Part shown: one piece after another, positions 1 to 9,052 of the stretch
Layout: each line of letters begins with the position of its first letter
Numbering within the stretch: the stretch's first letter is position 1
Origin: Onchidella celtica
Lineage: Eukaryota; Mollusca; Gastropoda; Systellommatophora; Onchidiidae
Direction of reading: 5' to 3'
Length of the DNA: 64,000 bases
NCBI GenBank assembly: GCA_963931925.1
Contig: OZ007569.1
Coordinates: 70,889,035 to 70,953,034 of the forward strand
The notes under the pieces: generated by a model
Database searches by the model: none
What the model was told of the DNA's origin: nothing
The model's input: the letters and a program-made list of their open reading frames with translations, nothing else
Position numbers and translations under genes: made by a program

Positions 1-52
1 CTCACTCACTCACTCACTCATTCATTCATTCATTCATTCATTCGTTCACCAG
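1..52 (+). promoter_or_regulatory. TCAC/TCAT microsatellite and likely 3' splice acceptor of GIMAP paralogue
   Basis: Tetranucleotide (TCAC)n then (TCAT)n repeat running into TTCACCAG with AG at 51-52, ten bases before the ATG at 62. A pyrimidine-containing tract ending in CAG next to the start codon fits a 3' splice site of a 5'-UTR intron. The same arrangement precedes every GIMAP ORF in the window. The left part of the repeat is cut by the window edge. Use as an acceptor is inferred. Confidence 0.55.
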
Positions 53-61
53 ACCAAAAAA

Positions 62-1387
62 ATGGCCACTCCAGGAAAAGAAATCGCCATTCTGATTGCC
101 GGTAAAACCGGGAATGGAAAGAGCGCGACAGGCAATTCTATTCTGAGGAAAAAAGCGTTCACCAGCTCTGCATCCATGGGCCACGTCACTGGGAAAGTCA
201 AATGCGACTGTTCAGACTTGGAGGGAACAAATCTAAAAGTAGTTGATACTCCAGGTGTAGAAAACAAGGATGACTCTGGGGAAGGTATCAGATCAGTGGT
301 TAATGCTATGGCAGAAGCTATCATCATCAGTCCACAAGGATACCATGTCATTTTGATTGTTCTACAGTATGGCGGGAGGCTCACTCAAGAAGATATTGAC
401 GCCATCAAAATTTTCAAGCGCATTTTTGGTGATGATTTCATCTCTGTTCACTCTATTCTACTGCTGACTCATGGGGACGATTTCAAGGCCGATAAAGAGG
501 ATATGGGTCTAACTTTTGAAGAGTGGTGTGGTCAACAAACCGGATTTTTCAACCAGCTGTACCAGGAATGTGGGCAGAGGGTGATTCTTTTTGATAACAT
601 GACCAAGGACGAGGAAGTCAAGAATGAACAAGTTCGTCTTTTGATTCAGATGATCAACCGTCTGACTGCCAGCGGGGTTCCTTATACAAATGAAGTTTTT
701 CAGAAGGCAAAAGAATCTCGTGACTTTTTGATGAAGGATCCAGTTCATGTATTGGTCAATGAGAACATTATGAAAGAATTGGAAGATATTATTCAGCTGT
801 TGGAAAACTTCAGTCCCAGCGATCCATTGGATGAAAAAACACGACTGGAAGCTTTGCATAATAGAGTGAAGAAAGTAGAGGATGATATCAGAAAAGAGTG
901 TAAGGGTTCTACCAGCATTAATGCAGTCATGAAACTTTTGCAAAATGTTTGGAAAATGCACAGACTTCTTGAAAGTAATTTGAATAGCCGCATTCGACAG
1001 ACTGAGCATGATAAGGCAAAAGAACAAATAGTAAAAGATTTGGAAGCGGAAACAAGAAAGATAAGTAGAAGAGAAAAAGAAAAGATAAGTACAACGAAAC
1101 GTTCTGGTACAAAGAAGGAAACAGCTGTTTCTTCGCGGAAACGAAGGGGTTTGGAAGCAGATGATAAAGGGGCTGGTGTGGACGTCACCATTCTGATGAA
1201 ATCGACGAGAGAAAATGAAGAAGTTGAAAAGGTTCAGGGAGAAAACACTACCGAGATTGTGGAAATGCGGGCAGAGTTAAACCAAATGTGGGCGGAAGTG
1301 AACAAGTTGAGAAAGGAACGCCGCCCAAACATCATGGAACGGGTCGTGGATACTATATTCGGTTTAGTTGGTGGAGATCAAGATTAG
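62..1387 (+). CDS. AIG1/GIMAP-family GTPase, diverged 441-aa paralogue without CaaX box
   Basis: This is a GTP-binding protein of the AIG1/GIMAP family, which in vertebrates regulates lymphocyte survival and in molluscs is linked to immunity. Visible GTPase motifs are the G1 P-loop GKTGNGKS (residues 14-21), a G2 threonine near 43, G3 DTPG (62-65), G4 THGDD (136-140) and a G5-like FDN (177-179). The family's conserved box reads LTQED with Leu where the array genes have Phe (RFTQED). After about residue 200 comes a long helical tail, a basic stretch around 330-362 ending in RKRR (a possible nuclear localisation signal), and a coiled coil at about 384-422. The protein ends GGDQD, with no CaaX box and no membrane segment. 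The start is the first ATG after the putative acceptor. The ORF is uninterrupted in one exon. A possible poly(A) signal lies at 2026-2031. Confidence 0.9.
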   Translation: MATPGKEIAILIAGKTGNGKSATGNSILRKKAFTSSASMGHVTGKVKCDCSDLEGTNLKVVDTPGVENKDDSGEGIRSVVNAMAEAIIISPQGYHVILIVLQYGGRLTQEDIDAIKIFKRIFGDDFISVHSILLLTHGDDFKADKEDMGLTFEEWCGQQTGFFNQLYQECGQRVILFDNMTKDEEVKNEQVRLLIQMINRLTASGVPYTNEVFQKAKESRDFLMKDPVHVLVNENIMKELEDIIQLLENFSPSDPLDEKTRLEALHNRVKKVEDDIRKECKGSTSINAVMKLLQNVWKMHRLLESNLNSRIRQTEHDKAKEQIVKDLEAETRKISRREKEKISTTKRSGTKKETAVSSRKRRGLEADDKGAGVDVTILMKSTRENEEVEKVQGENTTEIVEMRAELNQMWAEVNKLRKERRPNIMERVVDTIFGLVGGDQD

Positions 1388-3337
1388 AAGCATGATCTCT
1401 TGCACTATTCAACAAATTAATGGCTGCAGATAAGAACTGATTGAAACTTGGATCGCTGACAGTGTGTCAGTAATTGGCTTTATTCTGCCTGTGAACTATG
1501 ATTACATCTACTACATCTTCTAAGTAATGTTTATTCCATTGCTGTAAAAGCACAGTAAACTAGGAAAAGAAATGTCATTTCCCACCACTCTTTTTGTTTC
1601 GTGTTCACCCGATACTTGATTGTATATTATTCTTTATCATTGAGAACTTACAATCAAAAATTTAACCAGGGATTTCCATTCGTTAACTTGTGAACTATTA
1701 TCGCCCTCAATGGGGACCAACTCAGTGAATCTCCAAATCTATAGTTCTGCACGTCCAAACATCACGGTCGAGGGATCCCCTACATAGTGTGTTTAGAAAT
1801 TCGCGCCCTCGGTCTCTTACAATTTTCTCTAAAACTGATTGTTGTATTGCAGTCTTTTTATATGTTTGTTTGTTTGTATTTATGCAATCTTGGATTATCC
1901 TTAAGTTAATACCTTCTGATCGGTAAATCCACAGGCAAGGTGAATTTCAGACAGCGGTGAATTTTTTTTTTTTTAATCTTTTTACCGGGTATCTTGAAAA
2001 ATCTGCATTGTGCATTCAGTTTTACAATAAACGCACATGAACTAGATTACGTCGGGTATTAAATATTGCTGTCTTGGTGCACAGCCAGTATATTATTGCC
2101 CTTTCTAAAAAAAAAAAAAAAAAGCTGCAAATTGTTCCCGAGCTGAAGTTTTCATTTTTCGAATAGAAATGATGACTTTTTGTTTCCAACCACTAAAATT
2201 CAATCCTGGGAGCCTGGGGCTTTTTTTTTTTTTTTTTGACATAATATGAAGAGGCAGACACTGCATAAAATGAGTTTTCGAAGACGAACAAATAGTTTAT
2301 AAAGGTCATGTACACCAGTACACATACCAACTTTTCATGCCTTCAGTCAAAGGGCTGAATGTCTATTACTTTCGGCGAAAAAAATTGTGAAAGCACTCTA
2401 ATATTCCATCAGTGTTTTGTGCTTAAGTGGTTGCCAGAGAAGCTTGTGACCTGTTGAGCAACCCTTTGAGATTTCTTACTTGGACTCGAATTTACATATA
2501 GATAAGTAGGCGTGCGGACACACAGAGACACACACACTCACACTCACAGGCATATACACAACTCCATAATGACCCTATTTTCTGATTATCACAGCAGATA
2601 ATGTCATGTTTCTGATCACTTCCCACGTTTGCTCACATAGTGTGAACCATCTTTTTCAATCACGTCACCATAACATTTTACGAGTCCGTTTTAGATACTG
2701 AAATGCCCCATATGTCTGTCGGTGCCTGAAGTTTTGGAGAACTGTATTATTGTATTTGTCATTTCTTTCTTTCGCCTCCCCAATTTAACAGCGTGTCCCG
2801 ATACGCAGTATTCGCGCCCAGCCTTCTTCCTCACGGTTTTCTACCAACTCAAATCTCATTGTCAAGACCTTTAGCTGTTTCACATTAAAACTATACCTTA
2901 CCTGATGTCAAAATAGTAAGCACTCACTTTTTAATCAGTTGACAAGTCTCTTTTCAGGTAATAGGCCGCATGAGTTCTTTTGTTTCTCGGGGGCCTCAGC
3001 ACAGTGGTAATATTTACAGGTCATTAGTTATATACAGTATCGCAGTAGATGTACATAATAATGCATAGAGTAATGAGCGTCACCAAATATCAATAAAGAT
3101 AAAGTCATTCACATACTTTCATACTTTATAATAGGTGACCTAATGTATTACCAACTCACTGAGAGTAATGCAACACGAAAAGTAATGTAAGTAAAGTGGT
3201 GGTGTTAATTAATCACACAACGCATAAGAGGTAAATTATTTCCCTTACTACGTAATTAAGTGTAGGTCTAACCAAGGGCAGTAACTAAGTAATTACATGT
3301 ATGCGTAATTTCCCTTGATTATATATGGATATATAAC
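1388..3337. other. 3' flank/intergenic, no gene recognised
   Basis: AT-rich sequence with homopolymer runs (near 1958, 2107 and 2221), a CA-rich patch at about 2517-2552 and an AATAAA at 2026-2031 that could terminate the upstream GIMAP transcript. No ORF with recognisable domains or convincing splice structure was seen. Confidence 0.5.
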
Positions 3338-3688
3338 AGGTAGAATGCGCATGACGTCACAGAGTTTTTGTTTTGTACTTCCGCCAAACAAGATGGCCGG
3401 TGGATCAGCTGATGAGTGTCACTTCGAGATGTGTCTAAGCAGTTAAAAATGGCTGCTGGTTGCATTGCAGTTGACTGTTGTGACAGGGGTGGAAAGGATG
3501 TATCCAAACTGGTCCGATTCCCTACCATCTGTGTAAACAAGAGAAAGGAAGTGAAAGAATTGACCGAACGTCTCCCATGTGCGTATACACACGTGTCATT
3601 GTTTACAGTAGTGAACTCGCCGCCGATTGGTTCGCGGCGCCTTAAGTGGGTCCGGACAGACAAGATGGTGGATATGCGCATTCTACCT
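3338..3688 (+). mobile_element. Short element with 15-bp perfect terminal inverted repeats
   Basis: AGGTAGAATGCGCAT at 3338-3352 is the exact reverse complement of 3674-3688, giving a 351-bp element. Inside lie a CRE-like TGACGTCA (3352-3359), an ETS-like ACTTCCG (3377-3383), a YY1-like AAGATGGCCG (3390-3399) and a second AAGATGG near the right end. A THAP-like coding segment is enclosed. No convincing target-site duplication is visible, so the transposon class is undetermined. Confidence 0.5.
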
Positions 3689-3700
3689 ATACAGGCATGA
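3449..3700 (+). pseudogene. Truncated THAP-like zinc-finger exon fragment
   Basis: From the ATG at 3449 the reading frame begins MAAGCIAVDCC, then has RFP about 28 residues in and a charged KRKEVKELTERL segment. This spacing (Met, an early C-x(n)-C pair, then an FP motif) resembles the first half of a THAP C2CH DNA-binding domain, common in animal transcription factors and P-element-like transposases. The expected Trp and the downstream C-x2-H half are not seen, and the frame runs out through the right terminal repeat. It may be a first exon whose partners are lost, or an exon captured by the inverted-repeat element around it. Family assignment is by motif impression only. Confidence 0.35.
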
Positions 3701-3778
3701 TACATAAGAACGAAATAGTACACAATAAAACTAAGGGAAAAACTAAGTCAAGTTCTAGTTTTAGTACACCCGTTGCTA

Positions 3779-4136
3779 TTTTTAGAATAAATAGCAGTAG
3801 ACTCTTTGGCACAAGATATATCATTTGTTTATTAATAATTATTTCTGGCAAAAATCTAGTAAGCATGTTAAGCATAATGATCACTTGATTTTCTCCGAGA
3901 ACCAAAGAGTTAGTCTGAATAGTTTTTTTTTTTTTTCTTTAATCTTGTTTGCTCCAAATAGTGACAGAAACGATACTTTCAAGCGCATATCATTAATGTT
4001 TACGACTTTTGTTTTCTGTTGATTTTGGCACAATAGTATCCATAGCATAGTATCTGTGCCAAATTGAAAGCAGTTTGAATGAAAACTTGTTTAATTACCT
4101 TGTCCCAAAGATTCTACTGCTATTTATTCTATAAAA
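3779..4136. mobile_element. MITE-like element with about 37-bp imperfect inverted repeats
   Basis: 3779-3815 and the reverse complement of about 4099-4136 match over about 37 bases with few mismatches; both contain AGAATAAATAGCAGTAGA. The 360-bp AT-rich interior has no coding capacity. The structure fits a miniature inverted-repeat transposon. No target-site duplication was established. Confidence 0.5.
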
Positions 4137-4267
4137 ATAAAAAAAGCTCAACGTGTAATAAAAATGTTATAAAAATGTTACCGGCAAAGTAAGAAATCAG
4201 ACATTCTACAGAATACCGAAAATGAGACCTCAAAGTATGAAGTATTTAATATTGTACACATTGCTTA

Positions 4268-4285
4268 GGCATTCTATAGAATGCC
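4268..4285. repeat. Perfect 18-bp palindrome
   Basis: GGCATTCTATAGAATGCC is its own reverse complement. Related half-sites (ATTCTACAGAAT near 4204, AGAATGCCTAGGC further right) suggest a family of short palindromic motifs in this flank. Confidence 0.6.
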
Positions 4286-4372
4286 AAAAGACAATCAGGC
4301 AAACTATAAATGTTTTCCCCCTTCGACATATGCTTGAATCGTCATTTTCGTGTTAGCTTGAAAGAAACACTT

Positions 4373-4860
4373 TCTGATTGTATTTTCAAGCCCATAATGG
4401 GTAATTCACCTCTGCTACTAGTTAATCGGTACTTTATTTTCAAAATGATTTTAATAATAGGGTTTCGTGTGTTTTAGTTTCATGTTTCACTAGATATGAC
4501 TTTGTCCACTTAAAAAAAGGGTAGCAAAAAGAGAAAAAAAAAACACTTTTCATGATTGTATTTTCATACTCTGTTTAAATAGCTAATTGGCCTGCAAAAA
4601 GTGAATCAGTATCTTATTTATATCATTATAGAAAGCTGTCGTACGTTTTAGCTTCATACTCTTATATTGCTGGATAAAAGTCCATGATTGTGTTGACATA
4701 GGCCTACTCTGCTTAATAATTCATCTTGCAGCAAGTGAATCAGCATATTTAATGTAATATTAGGATCTTGTACTTTTTTGTAGTTTTTGTTTGATTTTCT
4801 TTTTCAGTTAAACAACAGAAAGAAACCTTTTCATGGTTGTCATTTCATACATTGCCCAGA
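4373..4860. repeat. Degenerate direct repeats, four copies
   Basis: A motif like CATGATTGTATTTTCATA recurs at about 4373, 4551, 4683 and 4832. The first three copies are followed by related sequence containing AGTGAATCAG or similar. Spacing varies from 132 to 178 bp, so this is an old, diverged tandem array without coding content. Confidence 0.4.
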
Positions 4861-4895
4861 CGATGCTCGCCATATAATGCCTAGGTAGTGTATAT

Positions 4896-5061
4896 AATGC
4901 CTAGGCATACTATGTAGCAAATCAAAATAACATCTCTAGTTTATACTTTGCGTAATTTGTCTCCGCATATAGAATGCCTAGGCATACTATGTAGCAAATC
5001 AAAATAACACCTCTAGTTTATACTTTGCGTAATTTGTCCCCGCATATAGAATGCCTAGGCA
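4896..5061. repeat. 77-bp tandem repeat, about 2.2 copies
   Basis: Units starting AATGCCTAGGCATAC at 4896 and 4973, with a partial third at 5050, are nearly identical (a few C/T differences). Each begins with the palindrome GCCTAGGC. No ORF. Confidence 0.75.
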
Positions 5062-5102
5062 ATGCCTGAATTTCATACTTTGCCGGTGCAATTCATTTTT
5101 GA

Positions 5103-5169
5103 GGTGGCGAAAGAGTACCAATTGAATTGGTACCCTTTCGCCACCCCAAAACGCGGTGCCCCGTTTTGG
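5103..5169. repeat. Two adjacent hairpins
   Basis: 5103-5123 pairs with 5125-5145 (21-bp arms, one mismatch, one-base loop). Immediately after, CCAAAACG (5146-5153) pairs with CGTTTTGG (5162-5169). The pair sits just left of the start of the tandem array. It may be the end of an inverted-repeat transposon or a cruciform-forming site. Confidence 0.65.
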
Positions 5170-5397
5170 TTTCATAGTAATACAAAGCATATCGATGGTG
5201 TCGGACGCAAACCGGCCAAGTCTAAAAATTTCATATTACTTTATATCGTGTCACCATAGGTACTTTGTGAACCTATAGACAATATTGCAACATCTAGTTC
5301 TTGTACTAGTATTGTAGGCTGGCGAGTATATTTAACAATACCGCTGTTTCATTTGTTTTTTCTGTTCATCCACAACTGTCAAGGCCGGACATATCGG

Positions 5398-5478
5398 TTT
5401 GTCACTGATGCTACTGTCACTGGTGCTACCGAGGAAAGCAGTAACACCAGTGACACAGTTGGTAGCATCAGTGACAAA
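5398..5478. repeat. 81-bp inverted repeat (unit 1)
   Basis: TTTGTCACTGATGCTAC at the left pairs with the exact complement at the right end; an inner GTCACTGGTG pairs with CACCAGTGAC. Identical or near-identical copies lie at 13860-13940, 22330-22410 and 30790-30870. Confidence 0.75.
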
Positions 5479-7067
5479 ATCGATTATTCGTTCGTATTTA
5501 CTCTCTTTAATACCCGGATTACTTTATTTCATTTACTTTTAGATTTATGTCATGTAATTTCATTTTCAGACCACATTTCAAGGACTAGTCGGGGGCGAGG
5601 AGAAGGATGGGGGGGGGGGGGGAGAAGTTTGGGATAAAGGTCGGGGAAGGGGACGGTTGAGAAAGCATGCACAACACTGTTCTCTGATTGGCATGTTGAA
5701 GCAATGTGTTTCTGTGAAATATGGACGTATTAGTTAATGTTGATCCTTAAAGTTGTATGCGTGCATAATTATGTGTACGTCTATGGGTGTACGAGTATCT
5801 ATGTGTGTGTGTTTGTGTGTGTATGTGTGTGTGTGGTTGTTGTTGTTGTGGTTGTTGTTGTGGTGGTGTTTTTTTCCATCACAAAAATGTAATGTTTTTA
5901 ACTGTGTGCGTGTGAGCGGTTCCCCAATAATTCCGCACCCAAAATGAGCACAAACTATACAGCAGGGTTAAACTGGATGTTATTACAAAACAATAGATCT
6001 ATACCTGTACCTACCCACTTTGACACGTTTAAACGTTTAAGCAATGTCAGAAGTGATACAAAGGTAGTAACATGTTACGTGTTGAATTTTCGACCATTTA
6101 AAACTAAACAAATGTTCAAAAGTGCAGAGATAATAATAATACGTCTTTCTGTCTCTCCATGTACTTTTTTTTATTTTGCGTCTCGAGTTTTCATTCCATT
6201 CAAATGCCGTTAGATTTTTGTAGCAGAAAAGTTCGTCTTAGCACTATACTTGAAAGAGAAAGATAGAATCAAGTCTTAATTATTTCTACTAATTTGTGTG
6301 TACAGGCGCATACTTTTGGACACTGTTTGGATATCAAGTATTTTCTAGTTCAGTTAAAGGCAGAGATAAACAAAGTTTTAACCAGCATACTAAAAGTGTG
6401 CATTTTCATAAATGCATTGAAATCACATTTGTTTAAGGAAAAACAAGATTTGGTTTTCTATTGAGATATTTTTTAGAGAACAGAACAGTGTAAATCTTTG
6501 TTTTTGTGATCTATGTGAAAGTTTTGTCACTGGTGCTACCGTTTGCCTCTGGTGTCACCAGTTTGAAAAAAAAAAAAAAACGATGAAAAATTAAGTTTCA
6601 AGTAGACTGCGAGGGACTGGTTTGTAATGTCTAGAGACATGTTTTGGCCTACAGATACATAATGATCAATGGTGAACTTGTCGTTTGCTTTTGAACTGAA
6701 TTGGATCGTTCCATTTTCAGAAATGTTTTCTTGGAAAGCTATTTTTCTTTTGATTTTATCAGAAATGGCTGTTCAAAAATTGAGTTGGGGCGCGGGGGGG
6801 GGGGGGCCTTCAACGCCTCAAATGACTGTCAGCAGATAACCAAGCCTCGGTAGTACGACACGCTTGGGAAAAACTTTGTGATTATTCGCGCGGTGCTGGC
6901 GAACGGTGGTCCCCCGTGTCATTTTTGTTGGTTGATCAATACACGAAGCGACAATCCTATTTTTAGAAAAAAACAAACACGGAATGTGACGAAAACCTTG
7001 GCCTCCACTGCGCGGATTCTAAAAGTAGTCAGTCTGTTGACATGGCGAAAGAGCAACAGTCTGCCTC

Positions 7068-7075
7068 TATATAAA
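7068..7075 (+). promoter_or_regulatory. Candidate TATA box for GIMAP copy 1
   Basis: TATATAAA about 930 bp upstream of the ORF in a locally GC-richer stretch. A possible donor (GAAG/GTAGGA) follows at about 7189-7190, which would pair with the acceptor at 7992-7993 to give a roughly 0.8-kb 5'-UTR intron. The exon model is inferred; no transcript evidence is available. Confidence 0.35.
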
Positions 7076-7229
7076 CCGGGATACCATGCTTACCAAATAC
7101 GATTGCCTGAATTTACACAATATGGTAATACAAAACTAGGCAGCTTATCCCAAATACATGAATACAGCTATGTAAAGTGATCTTTGAAGGTAGGACAGCT
7201 CTTCAATGAGCAGCACGTATAAGCTCTCG

Positions 7230-7320
7230 ACTTTACTAGAAAGATAGGATAAGATAAGATAAGATATGACTTTATTATCCTGTTTCCAGGAAATTTGTTG
7301 TCACGGCGTCAGTAGTGGTA
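7230..7320 (-). mobile_element. Possible non-LTR retroelement 3' end, reverse orientation
   Basis: A (GATAA)n run at about 7243-7266 followed by ACTTTATTATCC and GGAAATTTGTTG. A similar TTTAATCCC/GGAAATTT sequence follows the short repeat tail of the SINE-like insertion at 49555-49684. This fits a LINE/SINE 3' terminus with its simple-repeat tail, read on the minus strand. It is repeated in units 2 and 3. Confidence 0.35.
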
Positions 7321-7947
7321 CAACAGTAAATACAATATCTAAGACATACAGGTTTTTAACGCATACCACACACATGCACATTGCTCACACAACATTACCA
7401 GAAAGTATTGCTCACACACACACACTGTAAGAACAATCCGTTAGGAAAACTAACAACAGCATACAACATCAGGAGACACTGCTACTTCGAATTGCGGATG
7501 GCAAAAAAGATCGTCTATATCGCTCTCTGTAAATTGGAGATATATTTATGTTCATGGTTTCAGTGGGACTAGGTGGCACAAACTGAAACTCACACAACAT
7601 GTAAATGAACAGGCCCTGCTCAGGTCAAAAACACTGATGATAATGCTGATTTCTTGAACAAAGGACTCAATCGTACTGTAAAACGCTTCTTTGAGTGCAG
7701 GTGGCATTATGTCTAGTATAATACATTAATAATTGAATACCACGAAATGCACGTCTCGTATAGTAATTTCACCTGTGGTTGCTTCCATCTAGCCTCATTC
7801 TTTTGTTTGCATATATTCAGTAATTTTTGTCGATTGTCAGAAATAGTTAAATTTACAATACACTGATTTTCTCATTATAACTCGATTCTTGGAAGTACAG
7901 CTATTTTTCGTTTAATATTCTCTCTTTCTCTCTTATTCTCTCTCATA

Positions 7948-7993
7948 CATTCATTCACTCACTCACGCAATCACTCACTCACTCACTCACCAG
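7948..7993 (+). promoter_or_regulatory. TCAC microsatellite and likely 3' splice acceptor, GIMAP copy 1
   Basis: Pyrimidine-rich CTCTC tract then (TCAC)n ending CACCAG with AG at 7992-7993, six bases before the start codon. The start context CCATGG is favourable. Confidence 0.55.
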
Positions 7994-7999
7994 ATATCC

Positions 8000-9052
8000 A
8001 TGGCCAGTTCTGCCCGGGAAACCAACATTTTGATGGTAGGTAAAACAGGACATGGGAAAAGTGCTACCGGGAATTCTATTCTGGGCCGTAAAGTATTTAA
8101 AAGCATCAACAGTACAAGTTCAGTCACCAAGAAAATTGACTGGGATTATGTACAGTTTGAAGGGAGAACGATAAAAGTGGTTGACACTCCAGGGCTATCA
8201 GACACACAGTGTGGAAGCCAGGGGAGCATTAGAATGGTGGTTGAAGCTATGGAACAGGCTATCAAGTACAGCCCATCTGGTTATCATGTGATTCTGATTA
8301 TCCTTCGGTATGACCAGCGATTTACCCAAGAAGACATTGAGACTATTGAAACCTTGAAACACATTTTTGGCAAGGATTTCATCGACTACCATTCTATCTT
8401 ACTTTTGACACGCGGTGACCAGTTTCAACACACTCAGGAAGAAGCTGGAAGGTCCTCGACATTTGAGGAATGGTGTAGTGAACAAACTGGTTACTTTGCT
8501 AAACTCTATAGGCAGTGCGGAAACAGAGCGATTTTATTCAACAACAGGCCCACCACCGAGGAAAAAGAACAAGTTCGTGGTTTGCTGAAGGCGGTAGATA
8601 CATTCGGTCATCCTTACACCAGCGAAAAGTTTCAACTGGCCCAGAAAGAACGAGAAGCTGTCATGAAAGATCCAGCTTGTATTTTACTTAACGAAGAGAC
8701 ATTAAAGGAGTTCGCGTTCATCAGTCAAAAGTTTGCCGATTGTGATTATAGAGATCTCAAGTCAGAGGTGCGGAAATGTTTAGGCTTGTTAAATGACGTG
8801 GAGTGTTTAGAAAGGAAGATAAAGGAAGAGTATAAGAGCTCCAAAGCTCTCCCCGTGGCTTTGAAGTATGCCAGTGACCTGAAGCATCCGCTGAAGGAAA
8901 GAGTTAGCGCTATCAAGGACCATTTAAAGAAGAACGCTGAATTGCTGCATTTGCAGGACCTTCGGAAAGAATTGGAAAGGCAAAATGAAGATTTGCAAGC
9001 AAAAATCCAAAACATGAAAAACGAACAATCACGCGGGTGCATTATCCAATAG
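8000..9052 (+). CDS. AIG1/GIMAP GTPase, 350 aa, C-terminal CaaX box (array copy 1)
   Basis: AIG1/GIMAP-type GTPase. G1 GKTGHGKS (14-21), G2 Thr 43, G3 DTPG (62-65), the family-specific box RFTQED (107-112), G4 TRGD (137-140) and G5-like FNN (180-182) are all present, so GTP binding is expected. Residues 200-345 are a helical tail ending in a coiled coil (about 318-343). The last four residues are CIIQ, a CaaX motif with Gln at the end, which would favour farnesylation and membrane attachment; vertebrate GIMAPs usually use hydrophobic C-terminal anchors instead. The ORF is a single exon, and AATAAA follows at 9123-9128. It differs from copies 2 and 3 at two residues (Pro184 for Thr, Gly194 for Asp). 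Confidence 0.93.
   Translation: MASSARETNILMVGKTGHGKSATGNSILGRKVFKSINSTSSVTKKIDWDYVQFEGRTIKVVDTPGLSDTQCGSQGSIRMVVEAMEQAIKYSPSGYHVILIILRYDQRFTQEDIETIETLKHIFGKDFIDYHSILLLTRGDQFQHTQEEAGRSSTFEEWCSEQTGYFAKLYRQCGNRAILFNNRPTTEEKEQVRGLLKAVDTFGHPYTSEKFQLAQKEREAVMKDPACILLNEETLKEFAFISQKFADCDYRDLKSEVRKCLGLLNDVECLERKIKEEYKSSKALPVALKYASDLKHPLKERVSAIKDHLKKNAELLHLQDLRKELERQNEDLQAKIQNMKNEQSRGCIIQ

Noticed and set aside
4896..5061. Repeat array reminiscent of CRISPR
   Set aside because: Units are contiguous 77-bp tandem copies without spacers, in a eukaryotic genome.
5353..5637. Repeated small ORFs in the tandem units (for example 5353-5637, 5944-6213, 6878-7180, 7381-7572)
   Set aside because: They recur only because the units are near-identical; they have no domains, and variants between copies look neutral.
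6303..6475. Frame containing NALKSHLFK, like a LINE ORF2 C-terminus
   Set aside because: Too short and with no flanking LINE signals; the resemblance is a few residues.
8198..8392. Minus-strand ORFs within the GIMAP genes
   Set aside because: They are antisense shadows of the conserved GTPase coding sequence.
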